Below, piece by piece: positions 36,715-45,418 of a stretch of DNA of 47,285 nucleotides. Position 1 is the first letter of the stretch, and the number at the start of each line of letters is the position of its first letter. The DNA comes from Corynebacterium frankenforstense (lineage in GTDB: Bacteria; Actinomycetota; Actinomycetes; Mycobacteriales; Mycobacteriaceae). The notes under the pieces were generated by a model. That model had not been told where the DNA came from and did not search any database. It worked only from the letters and a program-made list of their open reading frames with translations. The position numbers and the translations under genes are program-made. Where the stretch lies: the NCBI RefSeq assembly GCF_030211955.1, contig NZ_JASODI010000019.1, forward strand, positions 1 to 47,285, given 5' to 3'.

Positions 36715-36925
36715 GGGTGGACTCCCGCCGGTGCGGGAACTGTAATCACCGATGCCGGTGTCGATGATGATCTCCGGGCCACCCCCACGTATGCGGGGAA
36801 GACGATTGGCCCCCACACCATCACGGTGTGGGGGCCGGCTCACCCCCGCGCATGCGGGGAAGACGGATGGGAGGGGTGATCGGGGTCCGGGGTGTGGGGC
36901 TCACCCCCGCGCATGCGGGGAGGAC
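36715..36925 (-). CRISPR. Remnant type I-E-like CRISPR array, 3 clear repeats (plus 1 decayed), 33-nt spacers
   Basis: 28-bp repeats lie at 36776-36803 (4 changes), 36837-36864 (reference) and 36898-36925 (1 change: GGGGAGGAC for GGGGAAGAC). On the minus strand the unit runs GTCTTCCCCGC ... GGGGTGAGCC, the usual shape of type I-E repeats in Actinobacteria. The two spacers, 36804-36836 and 36865-36897, are both 33 nt. A fourth, badly decayed repeat (36715-36742) keeps TGCGGG-AA at the 61-bp period less one base and would delimit another 33-nt spacer (36743-36775). The degenerate end at 36776 suits the leader-distal end of a minus-strand array. No AT-rich leader and no cas gene are in the window; the last repeat abuts a manD codon at 36926. 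Confidence 0.75.
36804..36836. repeat. Spacer that is a perfect hairpin
   Basis: Within this 33-nt spacer, GGCCCCCACACC and GGTGTGGGGGCC are perfect 12-bp arms around ATCAC. It is unusual for a protospacer-derived sequence and resembles a transcription terminator stem. Confidence 0.85.
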
Positions 36926-38103
36926 CGCGTCGAGACCGACGACGGCGTGGTCGGAGTCGGCGACGCGACGCTCAACGGCCGCGAGCTGTCCGCCGCCCAC
37001 TACCTCAAGGACCACGTCTGCCAGCTGCTCGTCGGCCGCGACGCGCGCAACATCGAGGACACCTGGCAGTTTCTTTACCGCTCCGCCTAATGGCGCCGCG
37101 GCCCCGTGACCATGGCCGCCGTCGCCGCCGTGGACATGGCCCTGTAGGACATCAAGGGCAAGATGGCGAACATGCCGGTCTACCAGCTGCTCGGCGGCGC
37201 CTCGCGCACCGGTGCGCGCGCCTACGGCCACGCCTCCGGCACCGACCTGGAGAGCCTCTTCGACTCCATCCGCTACGAGATGGACCTCGGCTACACGATG
37301 ATCCGCGTGCAGACCTCCGTGCCGGGCATCAAACAAGCTCTACGGTATCGCCGCCCAGGAGCAGTCGTCCGGGCAGCGCTACGACTTCGAGCCGGCCAAC
37401 CGCGGCGACTGGCCCGTCGAGGAGGACTGGGACTCCGCGGCCTACATGCGCCACGTGCCCACCGTCTTCGAGGCCGTGCGCAACGAGTTCGGCACCGAAC
37501 TGCCGCTGCTGCACGACGGCCACAACCGCCTGACCCCGCTCGAGGCCGCCCAGTTCGCCAAGTCGCTCGAGTCCTACAACCTGTTCTGGCTCGAGGACGT
37601 CACCCTCGGCGAGAACCAGGAGAACCTGCGCTACGTCCGCGAGCAGTCGACCACCCCGCTGGCCATCGGCGAGGTCTTCAACTCGGTCTACGACATCAAG
37701 GACCTCATCGACAACCAGCTCATCGACTACGTGCGCTGCGCGACCACCCACTTCGGCGGCATCACCCCGCTGAAGAAGGCCATGGCGCAGGCCGAGCCGT
37801 ACCAGATCAAGTCCGGCTTCCACGGCCCCACGGACGTCTCTCCGATCGGCTTCGCCGCCGAGCTGCACCTGGACATCAACATCCACAACTACGGCGCCCA
37901 GCGCCCAGGAGTACATGACCCACTCCAAGGAGACGCTCGAGGTCTTCGAGACCTCCATGACCTTCGAGAACGGCCTGCTGCACCCGGGTGACAACCCCGG
38001 CCTGGGCGTGGAGTTCCACCCGGAGATCGCCGAGAAGTTCCCCTACGAGCAGGCCTACCTGCCCTACAACCGGCTCGCGGACGGCACCGTCCACAACTGG
38101 TGA
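36926..38103 (+). pseudogene. D-mannonate dehydratase / RspA-like enolase-superfamily gene, truncated and broken
   Basis: Translated in the correct pieces it gives [97 protein letters not shown] and [14 protein letters not shown], a ManD/RspA protein from about residue 22 to the end. Lesions: the N-terminus is missing (replaced by the CRISPR repeat); a TAA replaces a Tyr codon at 37088-37090; a TAG replaces the Trp of ALWDIK at 37145-37147; one extra base sits near 37334; and a 7-bp tandem duplication GCGCCCA (37894-37900 / 37901-37907) shifts the frame. It cannot make a dehydratase. Its stop is 32 nt before the gluconokinase start. Confidence 0.9.
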
Positions 38104-38135
38104 GCACCCGGCGCAGCGACACGAAGGAGAACGAT

Positions 38136-38636
<501 letters not shown>

Positions 38637-38679
38637 CACGGCGCCCCGAGAACCCTGCAGCCCGCGACGCGGCAACCCC

Positions 38680-38710
38680 GGCCCCGGGACACACCTCGTG
38701 TCCCGGGGCC
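38680..38710 (+). terminator. Hairpin after gntK
   Basis: A perfect 13-bp stem GGCCCCGGGACAC / GTGTCCCGGGGCC with a 5-nt loop lies 43 nt after the gntK stop. There is no T-run (GAAAAC), so it may also act as a barrier between gntK and pncA. Confidence 0.65.
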
Positions 38711-38790
38711 GAAAACCGTTCACCCCCGCCCGCGCGCGCCGGACTAGGCTTAGCCGGAAGGAACTTTCCGCCCGACCCTCAGGAGACCGC

Positions 38791-39348
38791 ATGAAGGCAC
38801 TCGTCATCGTCGACACCCAGAACGACTTCTGCCCCGGCGGCGCGCTCGGCACCGCGGACGGCGACAAGGTGGCCGCCGCCATCGCCGAGGTCGTCGCCCG
38901 TGGCGCGGGCGGCCGCGAGCACGTCGTGGCCACCCAGGACTGGCACATCGACCCGGGCAGCCACTTCGCCGAGGACCCCGACTTCGTGCACACCTGGCCC
39001 GTGCACTGCCGCGCGGACACCGAGGGCGCGGCGATGCACCCGGCGCTGGCCGACGCCGCCATCGAGGAGTACTTCCACAAGGGCCAGTACGACGACGGCT
39101 ACTCCGGCTTCTCCGGCACCACCCCGGACGGCGGGCAGGACCTGGAGGCCTGGCTGCGCGCGCACGACGTCACGCAGGTCGACGTGTGCGGCATCGCCAC
39201 GGACTTCTGCGTGCGCGCCACCGCGCTCGACGCCCTGGAGCGCGGCTTCTCGGTGCGCGTGCTGACGTCGCTGTGCTCCGCGGTCAGCGAGGAGGGCGGC
39301 GCCGCCGCGATCGAGGAGATGCGCGCCGCCGGCGCCGAGATCATCTAG
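38791..39348 (+). CDS. pncA: Nicotinamidase / pyrazinamidase
   Basis: 185 aa. Isochorismatase-fold enzyme with the catalytic Asp in IVDTQNDFCPGG, metal ligands in TQDWHIDPGSHF, the catalytic Lys in EYFHKGQYDDGYSGF and the nucleophilic Cys in VCGIATDFCVRATALDAL. It converts nicotinamide to nicotinate in the NAD salvage pathway. The ATG at 38791 follows CAGGAGACC. The stop overlaps that of the opposing lipoprotein gene by 4 nt. Confidence 0.95.
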   Translation: MKALVIVDTQNDFCPGGALGTADGDKVAAAIAEVVARGAGGREHVVATQDWHIDPGSHFAEDPDFVHTWPVHCRADTEGAAMHPALADAAIEEYFHKGQYDDGYSGFSGTTPDGGQDLEAWLRAHDVTQVDVCGIATDFCVRATALDALERGFSVRVLTSLCSAVSEEGGAAAIEEMRAAGAEII

Positions 39349-40370
39349 GTCCGGGCGCCCTGCGTCGGGTGCGGCGTCACGGTGCGTTGCCGTGTGATTT
39401 CCGACGTCCCGTCCGTGCGCGTCGCGCCCTCCGTCGCCGTGGGCTGCGGTGCGGCGTCGCGGGGCGCGCAGACCAGCTTGTCGAGTCCGCGGGCCAGCTC
39501 GTCGAGGACCGCCTGGCCCTGGTCGTAGTTGCCGCCGTTGGTGGCCACCGCCAGGCCGCGCAGGCCGCAGTCGGTGTTGACGAATCCGAACTGGCGGACC
39601 TCGTAGGCGCCGGTCTGGTCGTCCGGGCCCCAGCCGCCCTTGAAGTGGGCGCCGTCGATGCGGCCGAGGCCGTAGGCCTGGTCGGGGCTGATCTGCCCCA
39701 TCGCCTCGACGACGTGCTCGGCGCCGGCCATCTCCGGCAGGCTCAGCGCGAAGCGGGCCTGCGCGGCCACGGCCCAGTCGGTCTGGCCCCAGGCGGAGAA
39801 GCCGGAGCGCAGCACATCGGTCTCGACGTCGGTGAGTTCGTCGCCGCCCTCGGTGAGCACCGCGTCGGTGGCCTGGCTGGCGGTGGCGGTGTCACCCAGG
39901 CTGAGCCAGAGGCTGTCGGCGGCGTCGTTGTCGGAGACGGTGATCGCCTGGTCGACGAGCTGGTCGATCCACGTGTTCGCACCTGCGCCGGACCCGTCGC
40001 TCGCCCCGTCGGCGCCGCGCTCGGCGGCCACCGCGATGGGCACCTTGATCGTCGACCAGGCCGCGGCGGACTCGATCTCGCCGCCGGTGTGCACGCCGAA
40101 GGGGTCGGCGACGGCCACGCCGACGGGCTGGCCGAACTCCTCGGCGACCTCGTCGGCGAGCTTCTCGAGGGCCTCCTCGGAGACCCCGGGGTTGCCGCGG
40201 TCGACGGGTTCGGGGTCACCGGTCGGGGTGGGCTGCGCGGTCGTCGCCGCGGGGGTGGTAGTGGCCTCCCCGGGCTTGTCGATCGTGCAGGCGGTCAGGG
40301 AAGCCACCAGCAGGGCGGCCGCCGCCACCGCGGCGTCGGCCCGGACCAGACGGTCAGGAGATGTAGACAT
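39345..40370 (-). CDS. Lipoprotein with class A beta-lactamase-like fold
   Basis: 341 aa. A signal peptide (AAVAAAALLVASLTAC) with lipobox LTAC precedes a Thr/Pro linker. The fold shows the three serine-hydrolase motifs: SxxK as AAWSTIKVPIAVAAE, SDN as ITVSDNDAADSLW, and a KTG-equivalent KGG in HFKGGWGPDD. This is the arrangement of serine beta-lactamases and related PBP-like enzymes, but a Glu166-type omega loop could not be identified, so penicillinase activity is not assured. Disulfide candidates are near NTDCGLRG and KLVCAPRD. The C-terminal Thr/Pro tail includes a dispersed-repeat copy (39396-39413) read as DGTSEI. The gene overlaps the upstream membrane-protein gene by 17 nt. Confidence 0.75.
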   Translation of the reverse strand: MSTSPDRLVRADAAVAAAALLVASLTACTIDKPGEATTTPAATTAQPTPTGDPEPVDRGNPGVSEEALEKLADEVAEEFGQPVGVAVADPFGVHTGGEIESAAAWSTIKVPIAVAAERGADGASDGSGAGANTWIDQLVDQAITVSDNDAADSLWLSLGDTATASQATDAVLTEGGDELTDVETDVLRSGFSAWGQTDWAVAAQARFALSLPEMAGAEHVVEAMGQISPDQAYGLGRIDGAHFKGGWGPDDQTGAYEVRQFGFVNTDCGLRGLAVATNGGNYDQGQAVLDELARGLDKLVCAPRDAAPQPTATEGATRTDGTSEITRQRTVTPHPTQGART

Positions 40371-41262
40371 TCGCGTCGTTGCCGCCTGTGCAGTGCACGT
40401 AGGAGCCGTTGTCTTCGCAAGTCATGGTGTAGCTGCGGCCGGTCACCGAGCTGTGGACGTCAATCGTCTGGTCGGTGCGGCCGTCGTCCAGATAAGCATC
40501 CACGAATGCGTCGCGCACGGCAAGTGCAAACGGCTCACTGGTCGGCCCGGAGGCGTAGACGTTGTTGAAGTCGCCGCTGGGCTCGTTGTTCTTGGCGGCG
40601 TCGTTGACGGCCCAGGCGTCCGAGGGCACCTTGGCGTCGGTGGGCCTGCCGGCCTCCTCGGAGGAGGAAGAGGAGGCGGCGGTGGACGGAGAGCTGGCCG
40701 ACTCGCTCGCCGACTGCGAGGTCAGCGTGTTGCCGGCCGCGCCGGTCTCGGTGTCGTCGCCGTCGGAGGAGAAGACGAACAGCCACAGCACCAGCGCGAG
40801 CACGGCGACGAGCAGCACGCCGGCGACGCCGCACAGCACCACGAATGTGCGGTCGCGGCCCTTGCCGGCCGCCGTCGCCCCGGGGGCGTCGACCGCGCCG
40901 TTCGTGCCGTCGCCGGTGCCCCAGGCGTCGCTGTAGCCCTGCGCGAAGCCCTCCTGGCCGTAGCCTGCACCGTAGCCCTGGCCCTGCGGGTAGCCCTGCG
41001 CATAGCCGTCCTGGCCGTACGTCTGCCCGTAGCCCTGCCCCTGCGGCGGCGCCTGCCAGCCGTCGGGCATGCCGGGCTCGGTCTCGCCGGGGAAGTACTG
41101 GCGCGGCGCGGGGCGCTCACTCCCCGTCTGGCCGCCGGCCTGGGCCGCCCCCTGCTCCCCGGGCACGATGCGGCGCGTCTCGGAGTCGCCGCCCCACTGC
41201 GCACCCCACTGGTCTGCACGGTCACGGTTGTCCTGCGGGTCCGGCGTGCCGTTCGGGCTCAT
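40354..41262 (-). CDS. Membrane protein with Gln/Gly/Tyr-rich cytoplasmic tail
   Basis: 302 aa; not recognised. Residues 1-130 are low-complexity (PQGQGYGQTYGQDGYAQGYPQGQGYGAGY). One membrane helix follows at about 140-165 (TFVVLCGVAGVLLVAVLALVLWLFVF). A Ser/Glu linker leads to an extracytoplasmic domain (ALAVRDAFVDAYLDDGRTDQTIDVHSSVTGRSYTMTCEDNGSYVHCTGGNDANVYIS) with two cysteines that may pair. It is upstream of and overlaps the beta-lactamase-fold lipoprotein, so the two are probably co-expressed. The ATG at 41262 is followed closely by polar sequence with no other start. Confidence 0.65.
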   Translation of the reverse strand: MSPNGTPDPQDNRDRADQWGAQWGGDSETRRIVPGEQGAAQAGGQTGSERPAPRQYFPGETEPGMPDGWQAPPQGQGYGQTYGQDGYAQGYPQGQGYGAGYGQEGFAQGYSDAWGTGDGTNGAVDAPGATAAGKGRDRTFVVLCGVAGVLLVAVLALVLWLFVFSSDGDDTETGAAGNTLTSQSASESASSPSTAASSSSSEEAGRPTDAKVPSDAWAVNDAAKNNEPSGDFNNVYASGPTSEPFALAVRDAFVDAYLDDGRTDQTIDVHSSVTGRSYTMTCEDNGSYVHCTGGNDANVYIS

Positions 41263-41361
41263 GATCGTCCTTTCTCACCGCGGATCTCACCGCGAACTGA
41301 AGCGGTCCGCGTTGACCTTACCCTGCGAAGTTACCCCCGGGTCACCGAGCCCGACACACGG

Positions 41362-41395
41362 AAAACGCCCGGCGGGGAGCTTTCCCCACCGGGCG
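41362..41395 (-). terminator. Terminator downstream of the DUF3618 gene
   Basis: On the minus strand the stem CGCCCGGTGGGG / CCCCGCCGGGCG has one mismatch, an AAAGCT loop and TTTT following. Confidence 0.8.
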
Positions 41396-41422
41396 CGGGC
41401 GCCGCGCGGCGCCTCGACCGGG

Positions 41423-41704
41423 TCAGCGGTCGGCGAGCAGCTTGCGCAGCTCCTTGAGGTCGTTGCGGTTGCGGCGCGAGCGCACGACCGCGAAGACGAC
41501 CACACCGGTGACGGCCACGCCGATGCCGGCGAGGATCTTCTGCACCTTCGGGTCCTTCAGCCAGTCGGTGACCTGGTTCTTTGCGTCGTCGGCCAGGTTC
41601 TTCGGCTTGCTGCGGTCGGCGAGCTGATCCAGCGTGCCGGCCAGCTGCCTGCGGGTGCGCTCGATGTCGCGCTGGATGTCATCGATGTCTCGTGCCACGG
41701 TCAT
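41423..41704 (-). CDS. DUF3618 small membrane protein
   Basis: 93 aa. RDIDDIQRDIERTRRQLAGTLDQLADRSKP is the DUF3618 helical start; one membrane helix (KILAGIGVAVTGVVVFAVV) is at about 58-76 and a basic C-terminus follows. The N-terminal helix could form a coiled coil. Function unknown; length and layout are normal for the family. ATG with GGGAG upstream. Confidence 0.85.
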   Translation of the reverse strand: MTVARDIDDIQRDIERTRRQLAGTLDQLADRSKPKNLADDAKNQVTDWLKDPKVQKILAGIGVAVTGVVVFAVVRSRRNRNDLKELRKLLADR

Positions 41705-41831
41705 CTCCCAATCAACTCTGTCTGCTTCCGCTCCCCGGGGCCGCCCTAGGCCCCTACCCCGGAAAGCGGGTATCCGGGTAATGAGTCTGCCACACCTTCG
41801 CGTGCCGTGTCAGCGTCGCCCCGGTGCGGCG

Positions 41832-41863
41832 TGCGCCAGGCCTGCGCCAGGCCTGCGCCAGGC
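41832..41863. repeat. 11-bp tandem repeat beyond the DsbA-like gene
   Basis: TGCGCCAGGCC repeats three times (41832, 41843, 41854; the last copy ends CG). It lies 10-41 nt past the stop codon. Confidence 0.8.
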
Positions 41864-41872
41864 GCGCGTCGG

Positions 41873-42601
41873 TCAGTCCAGCTGCTCGTCGATCTGCGGC
41901 AGGAAGGCGTCGAGCTCCTCGACGTTCTCGGCCTCCTTGCCGTTGACGATCACGGTGGGCACGACCTTCAGGCCCGCGTTCGTGGCGGCCTCGGAGTCGA
42001 ACTGCACGTTGGCGGCGAGATCGTCGCCGGAGATCGCCTCGCGGAAGGCGTCGATGTCCGGCACGCCGGCGGCCTCGGCCCAGGCGACGAGCTTGTCCTC
42101 GTCGACGCCGCGGGTCTCCCCGTTGAGCGTGGCCGGGTAGAGCTGGTCGATGTACTCGAAGTAGCGGCCCTGGTCGGCGGCGGCGCGCGAGGCCGCGGAC
42201 ATCTTCACCGAGTCCTCGCCGAGCACGCCGAGGTCGTGGACCTCGAGGCGGACCTTGCCGGTGTCGATGTAGTCCGACTGCAGCTTCGGCAACACGTTCT
42301 CGTGGAAGTTCGAGCAGTGCGGGCACGACGGGTCGGTGAACAGCAGCACCTGCACCGGCGCGTCGGCCTCACCCAGGGCCCGCGGGTCGTCGGCGGTGTC
42401 GCGCGCGAGCGCCACCAGCGGCGACTCGTCGGCCGCAGCCGAGGCGTCCTCCTCGCCGGACGAGGACGCCGTCAGCGAGGCGGCGGACTCCTCCGCCGAG
42501 CCGGAGGTGTCACCCTCGTCGCCGGCGCAGCCGGCGAGCGCAAACGCACCCACGGCGAGGAGGGCGGCGAGGGAACGGACGGGACGTCGGAAAGCGTTCA
42601 T
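41873..42601 (-). CDS. DsbA-like thioredoxin-fold lipoprotein
   Basis: 242 aa. A signal peptide (RRPVRSLAALLAVGAFALAGC) with lipobox LAGC is followed by a Ser/Ala/Glu linker. The thioredoxin fold follows, with active-site CPHC in VLLFTDPSCPHCSNFHE and the cis-Pro loop LKVVPTVIVNGKEA. It belongs to the DsbA/Thioredoxin_4 group of exported oxidoreductases and would make or repair disulfides outside the membrane. A dispersed-repeat copy (42578-42595) encodes RRPVRS at the N-terminus. The ATG at 42601 lies 8 nt after TACACT (minus strand of 42610-42615), so it is probably leaderless and shares a divergent promoter with bcp. Confidence 0.9.
   Translation of the reverse strand: MNAFRRPVRSLAALLAVGAFALAGCAGDEGDTSGSAEESAASLTASSSGEEDASAAADESPLVALARDTADDPRALGEADAPVQVLLFTDPSCPHCSNFHENVLPKLQSDYIDTGKVRLEVHDLGVLGEDSVKMSAASRAAADQGRYFEYIDQLYPATLNGETRGVDEDKLVAWAEAAGVPDIDAFREAISGDDLAANVQFDSEAATNAGLKVVPTVIVNGKEAENVEELDAFLPQIDEQLD
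42578..42595. repeat. Dispersed repeat copy at the start of the DsbA-like gene
   Basis: GCTTTCCGACGTCCCGTC on the coding strand, codons 3-8. Confidence 0.7.
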
Positions 42602-42609
42602 GTCCACCA

Positions 42610-42635
42610 AGTGTACGTAACACCGCGGGTAGAGT
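42610..42635. promoter_or_regulatory. Overlapping divergent leaderless promoters (DsbA-like / bcp)
   Basis: TACACT on the minus strand (42610-42615) is 8 nt before the DsbA-like ATG. TAGAGT on the plus strand (42630-42635) is 7 nt before the bcp ATG. The two -10 elements are 14 nt apart, so the promoters overlap and could compete. Confidence 0.6.
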
Positions 42636-42642
42636 GGCACCC

Positions 42643-43137
42643 ATGACCGAGACGAAGAAACTCCAGCCCGGCGACACCGCCCCCGCATTCACGCTCACCG
42701 ACGACCACGGCGACGAGGTCTCGCTGTCGGACTTCGCCGGCCGCCGCGTCATCGTCTACTTCTACCCGCGCGCCAACACCCCCGGCTGCACAAAGGAGGC
42801 CTGCGACTTCCGCGACAGCCTCACCCAGCTCAACGACGCCGGCATCGACGTCGTGGGCATCTCGCCGGACAAGCAGGACAAGCTCGCCGCCTTCCGCGAG
42901 GACCACCGGCTGACCTTCCCGCTGCTCTCCGACCCCGACAAGGAGGTCATGACCGCCTACGGCGCGTTCGGCGAGAAGAAGAACTACGGCAAGGTCGTCC
43001 AGGGTGTGATCCGCTCGACCTTCCTCGTCGAGCCGGACGGCACCATCGGCGCCGCGAAGTACAACGTCAAGGCCACCGGACACGTCGCCCGCTTCATCCG
43101 CGACCTCGACGACGTCGACGCCGCGGACAACTCCTAG
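42643..43137 (+). CDS. bcp: Peroxiredoxin, BCP/PrxQ type
   Basis: 164 aa. Begins LQPGDTAPAFTLTDDHGDEVSLSDFAGRRVIVYFYPRANTPGCTKEACDFRD; the peroxidatic Cys (TPGC) and a resolving Cys five residues later (EAC) mark an atypical two-Cys PrxQ. Later VVQGVIRSTFLVEPDGTI is typical. It reduces hydroperoxides with thioredoxin or a similar donor. The start is leaderless (see the divergent promoter). A TetR gene follows 13 nt later. Confidence 0.95.
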   Translation: MTETKKLQPGDTAPAFTLTDDHGDEVSLSDFAGRRVIVYFYPRANTPGCTKEACDFRDSLTQLNDAGIDVVGISPDKQDKLAAFREDHRLTFPLLSDPDKEVMTAYGAFGEKKNYGKVVQGVIRSTFLVEPDGTIGAAKYNVKATGHVARFIRDLDDVDAADNS

Positions 43138-43150
43138 CGGGACTCGGACG

Positions 43151-43801
43151 GTGAGCACGGCGAACGCCCCGGCGGGCGGGGAGATCCTGCGCCCGCGCCG
43201 GCGCCCCGCCCAGGCGCGCAGCCGGGAGCGCTTCTCCCGGATCCTCACCGCCGCGCGCGGCGTGCTGGTCGAGTCGGGCTTCGAGTCCTTCACCTTCGAC
43301 GAGGTGGCCAAGCGCGCCGACGTGCCGATCGGCACGATCTACCAGTTCTTCGCCAACAAGTACGCGATGGTCTGCGAGCTCGACCGCGAGGACACGAACG
43401 CCACGGTCGCCGCCCTGCGGTCCTTCTCCGAGCAGGTGCCCACCCCGCAGTGGCCGGTGGTGCTCGAGGACTTCATCGACCACCTCGCCGAGCTGTGGGT
43501 GCGCGACCCCTCGCGCCGCGCTGTGTGGCACGCGGTGCAGTCCACGCCGGCGACGCGTGCGACGGCCGCGGACACCGAGCGCGAGATGCTCGACCTGATC
43601 GCCGGGGTGCTGGGCCCCCTGGCCCACGGGGTGCCGCGCACCGAGCGCCGCAAGCTCGCCGGCGTGCTCGTGCACACGGTGGTCTCGCTGCTCAACTACG
43701 CCGTGGGCGCGCCCGAGCGCACCGACGCCGACGTCGACGCCGTGGTCGCCGAGACCAAGCGCATGCTCGTGGCGTACCTGTTCACCGTCGCCGGCGCCTA
43801 G
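43151..43801 (+). CDS. TetR-family transcriptional regulator
   Basis: 216 aa, GTG start. The HTH is FSRILTAARGVLVESGFESFTFDEVAKRADVPIGTIYQFFANKYAMV (about 28-75), the TetR signature. The C-terminal ligand domain (LEDFIDHLAELWVRDPSRRAVW, LVHTVVSLLNYAVG) has no recognised ligand. It lies 13 nt after bcp and is probably co-transcribed; control of bcp or of lipid genes nearby is conjecture. A dispersed-repeat copy starts 5 nt after its stop. Confidence 0.9.
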   Translation: MSTANAPAGGEILRPRRRPAQARSRERFSRILTAARGVLVESGFESFTFDEVAKRADVPIGTIYQFFANKYAMVCELDREDTNATVAALRSFSEQVPTPQWPVVLEDFIDHLAELWVRDPSRRAVWHAVQSTPATRATAADTEREMLDLIAGVLGPLAHGVPRTERRKLAGVLVHTVVSLLNYAVGAPERTDADVDAVVAETKRMLVAYLFTVAGA

Positions 43802-43806
43802 GCGTT

Positions 43807-43827
43807 CAATTGCCGACGTCCCGTCGG
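43807..43827. repeat. Dispersed repeat copy after the TetR gene
   Basis: CAATTGCCGACGTCCCGTCGG, in the 74-bp gap between the convergent TetR and thiE genes. Confidence 0.75.
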
Positions 43828-43875
43828 TCGCCCGTGCGAGTCCGTGCGGGCTCTGCGTGGGCCCGCGCGGCCGCG

Positions 43876-44565
43876 TTACGCGTCCTCCGCGCTCTCCGCG
43901 CTCTCCCACTCGGCGACGAGTTCGGCGGCCGCGGCGCGGGCGTCGTCGGCGGCGCAGATCGCCGAGACCACGGCCACGCCGCAGGCACCCGCGGCGCGCA
44001 GGGGCGCGACGTCGGCAATTTTGACGCCGCCGATGGCCACGCACGGCAACGGGGCGGCGGCGACGAAGTCGGCGAAGCCGGCCACGCCGAGCGCCTCGGG
44101 GGCGTCGGCCTTGGTCGCGGTGGGGTGGATGGCGCCCACGCCCAGGTAGTCGACGGTGCCGGCGGGCAGCTTCGCCAGGGCCTCGAGGTGCTCGGGGCGG
44201 TCGGCGGTGAGCCCCACCACGGCGTCGGGGCCGAGCGCGGCGCGGGCGACGGCCACGGAGGTGTCCGACTGGCCGAGGTGGACCCCGTCGACGGCGAGCC
44301 GCTCGCGGCGCGCGGCGACGACGGCGTCGAGGCGGTCGTCGACGACGAGCACCGCGCGCCCGGCGGTGACCGGGGCGAGCTCGCGCAGGCAGGCGAGGAT
44401 CTCGGCGTCGGTGGCGTCCTTGTCGCGCAGCTGGACGGTGGTCACGCCGGCGTCGACGGCCTGGCGCACGGTCTCGACGACGCCGCGCCCGCCGCACTGG
44501 GCGCGGTCGGTGACGAGGTAGACGCCGCGGGCGGCCTGCGTACGGTCGGCGCGCTCGGCGCTCAT
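43876..44565 (-). CDS. thiE: Thiamine-phosphate synthase
   Basis: 229 aa. TIM barrel with [40 protein letters not shown] (pyrophosphate and substrate binding), [48 protein letters not shown] and [28 protein letters not shown]. It joins HMP-pyrophosphate and HET-phosphate into thiamine phosphate. The ATG at 44565 overlaps the thiM stop (ATGA), so translation is coupled. A small dispersed-repeat copy (44006-44020) codes for part of KIADV and may be coincidental here. Confidence 0.95.
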   Translation of the reverse strand: MSAERADRTQAARGVYLVTDRAQCGGRGVVETVRQAVDAGVTTVQLRDKDATDAEILACLRELAPVTAGRAVLVVDDRLDAVVAARRERLAVDGVHLGQSDTSVAVARAALGPDAVVGLTADRPEHLEALAKLPAGTVDYLGVGAIHPTATKADAPEALGVAGFADFVAAAPLPCVAIGGVKIADVAPLRAAGACGVAVVSAICAADDARAAAAELVAEWESAESAEDA

Positions 44566-45407
44566 TCGGCGGGCTCCAGGACCTCGACGCGGGCGCCGGC
44601 GGCGACGTCGTCCGGCTGCAGGTTGTGCAGGGCGTCGAGAAGCGCGACGGCGAAGCTGCCCGGGCCCTCCGCCTGCGCGGCGGCGCGCTCGGCGGCAAGG
44701 CCGTAGGCGACGTGGGCGGCGGTGACGGCGGCGAGCACGGAGTGGCCGCCGCGGCCGGCGATAAAGGCGGTGACCAGGGCACCGAGCGCGCAGCCGGCGC
44801 CGGTGACGAGGGTCAGCAGGGCGTCGCCGCCGGTGACCAGGACGGTGGTGGCGCCGTCGGTGATCAGGTCGCGCTCGCCGGAGACGGCGACGACGGCGCC
44901 GGTGCGGCGGGCCAGCTCCTCGGCGCCCGCGCGGGCTGCCTCGGGGGTGTCGGTGGACTCCACGCCGCGCCCGCCGGCGCCGGTGCCCGCGAGCACGAGG
45001 ATCTCGGAGGCGTTGCCGCGCACGGCGGCCGGGCGCTCTTCGACGAGCTCGGCGGCCAGCTCGGTGCGCACCTTCAGCGCGCCGACGGCGACGGGGTCGA
45101 GCACCCACGGGGTGCCGGCCTCGCCGGCGGCCGCGACGGCCTCGCGGGCGGCGGTGCGCTGCTCCGGGGTCGGCGTGCCCAGGTTGACCAGCACGCCGCC
45201 GGCCACGCGGGCGAAGTCGCCGGCCTCGCCGACGATGTCCACCATCGCCGGGGCGGCGCCGGCGGCGAGCAGCGCGTTGGCGGTGAAGTTGGTGACCACG
45301 GTGTTGGTGATGCACTGGACGAGGGGGCCGTTGGCGCGGACCTCGGCGAAGGCGGCGGCCAGCTCCCCGGCGTCGAGGCCGGGGGCGATGTCAGAGGTGT
45401 CGGTCAT
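44562..45407 (-). CDS. thiM: Hydroxyethylthiazole kinase
   Basis: 281 aa. [31 protein letters not shown] is the family opening; [14 protein letters not shown] and [18 protein letters not shown] are the ATP and catalytic loops, with the Cys of GAGC as expected. It phosphorylates hydroxyethylthiazole for thiamine salvage. It lies 11 nt after acpS and overlaps thiE. No TPP riboswitch was found in the short gaps, so any thiamine control must lie elsewhere. Confidence 0.95.
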   Translation of the reverse strand: MTDTSDIAPGLDAGELAAAFAEVRANGPLVQCITNTVVTNFTANALLAAGAAPAMVDIVGEAGDFARVAGGVLVNLGTPTPEQRTAAREAVAAAGEAGTPWVLDPVAVGALKVRTELAAELVEERPAAVRGNASEILVLAGTGAGGRGVESTDTPEAARAGAEELARRTGAVVAVSGERDLITDGATTVLVTGGDALLTLVTGAGCALGALVTAFIAGRGGHSVLAAVTAAHVAYGLAAERAAAQAEGPGSFAVALLDALHNLQPDDVAAGARVEVLEPAE

Positions 45408-45418
45408 GGCTGCCAAGG

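Noticed and set aside
36715..36742. Counting the first degenerate unit as a full CRISPR repeat.
   Set aside because: Only 12 of 28 positions match without gaps; kept as a decayed candidate because of the 61-bp period, not as a firm repeat.
44006..44020. A dispersed-repeat copy in thiE as an insertion.
   Set aside because: It covers conserved ThiE residues (KIADVAPL), so the similarity is probably chance codon usage.
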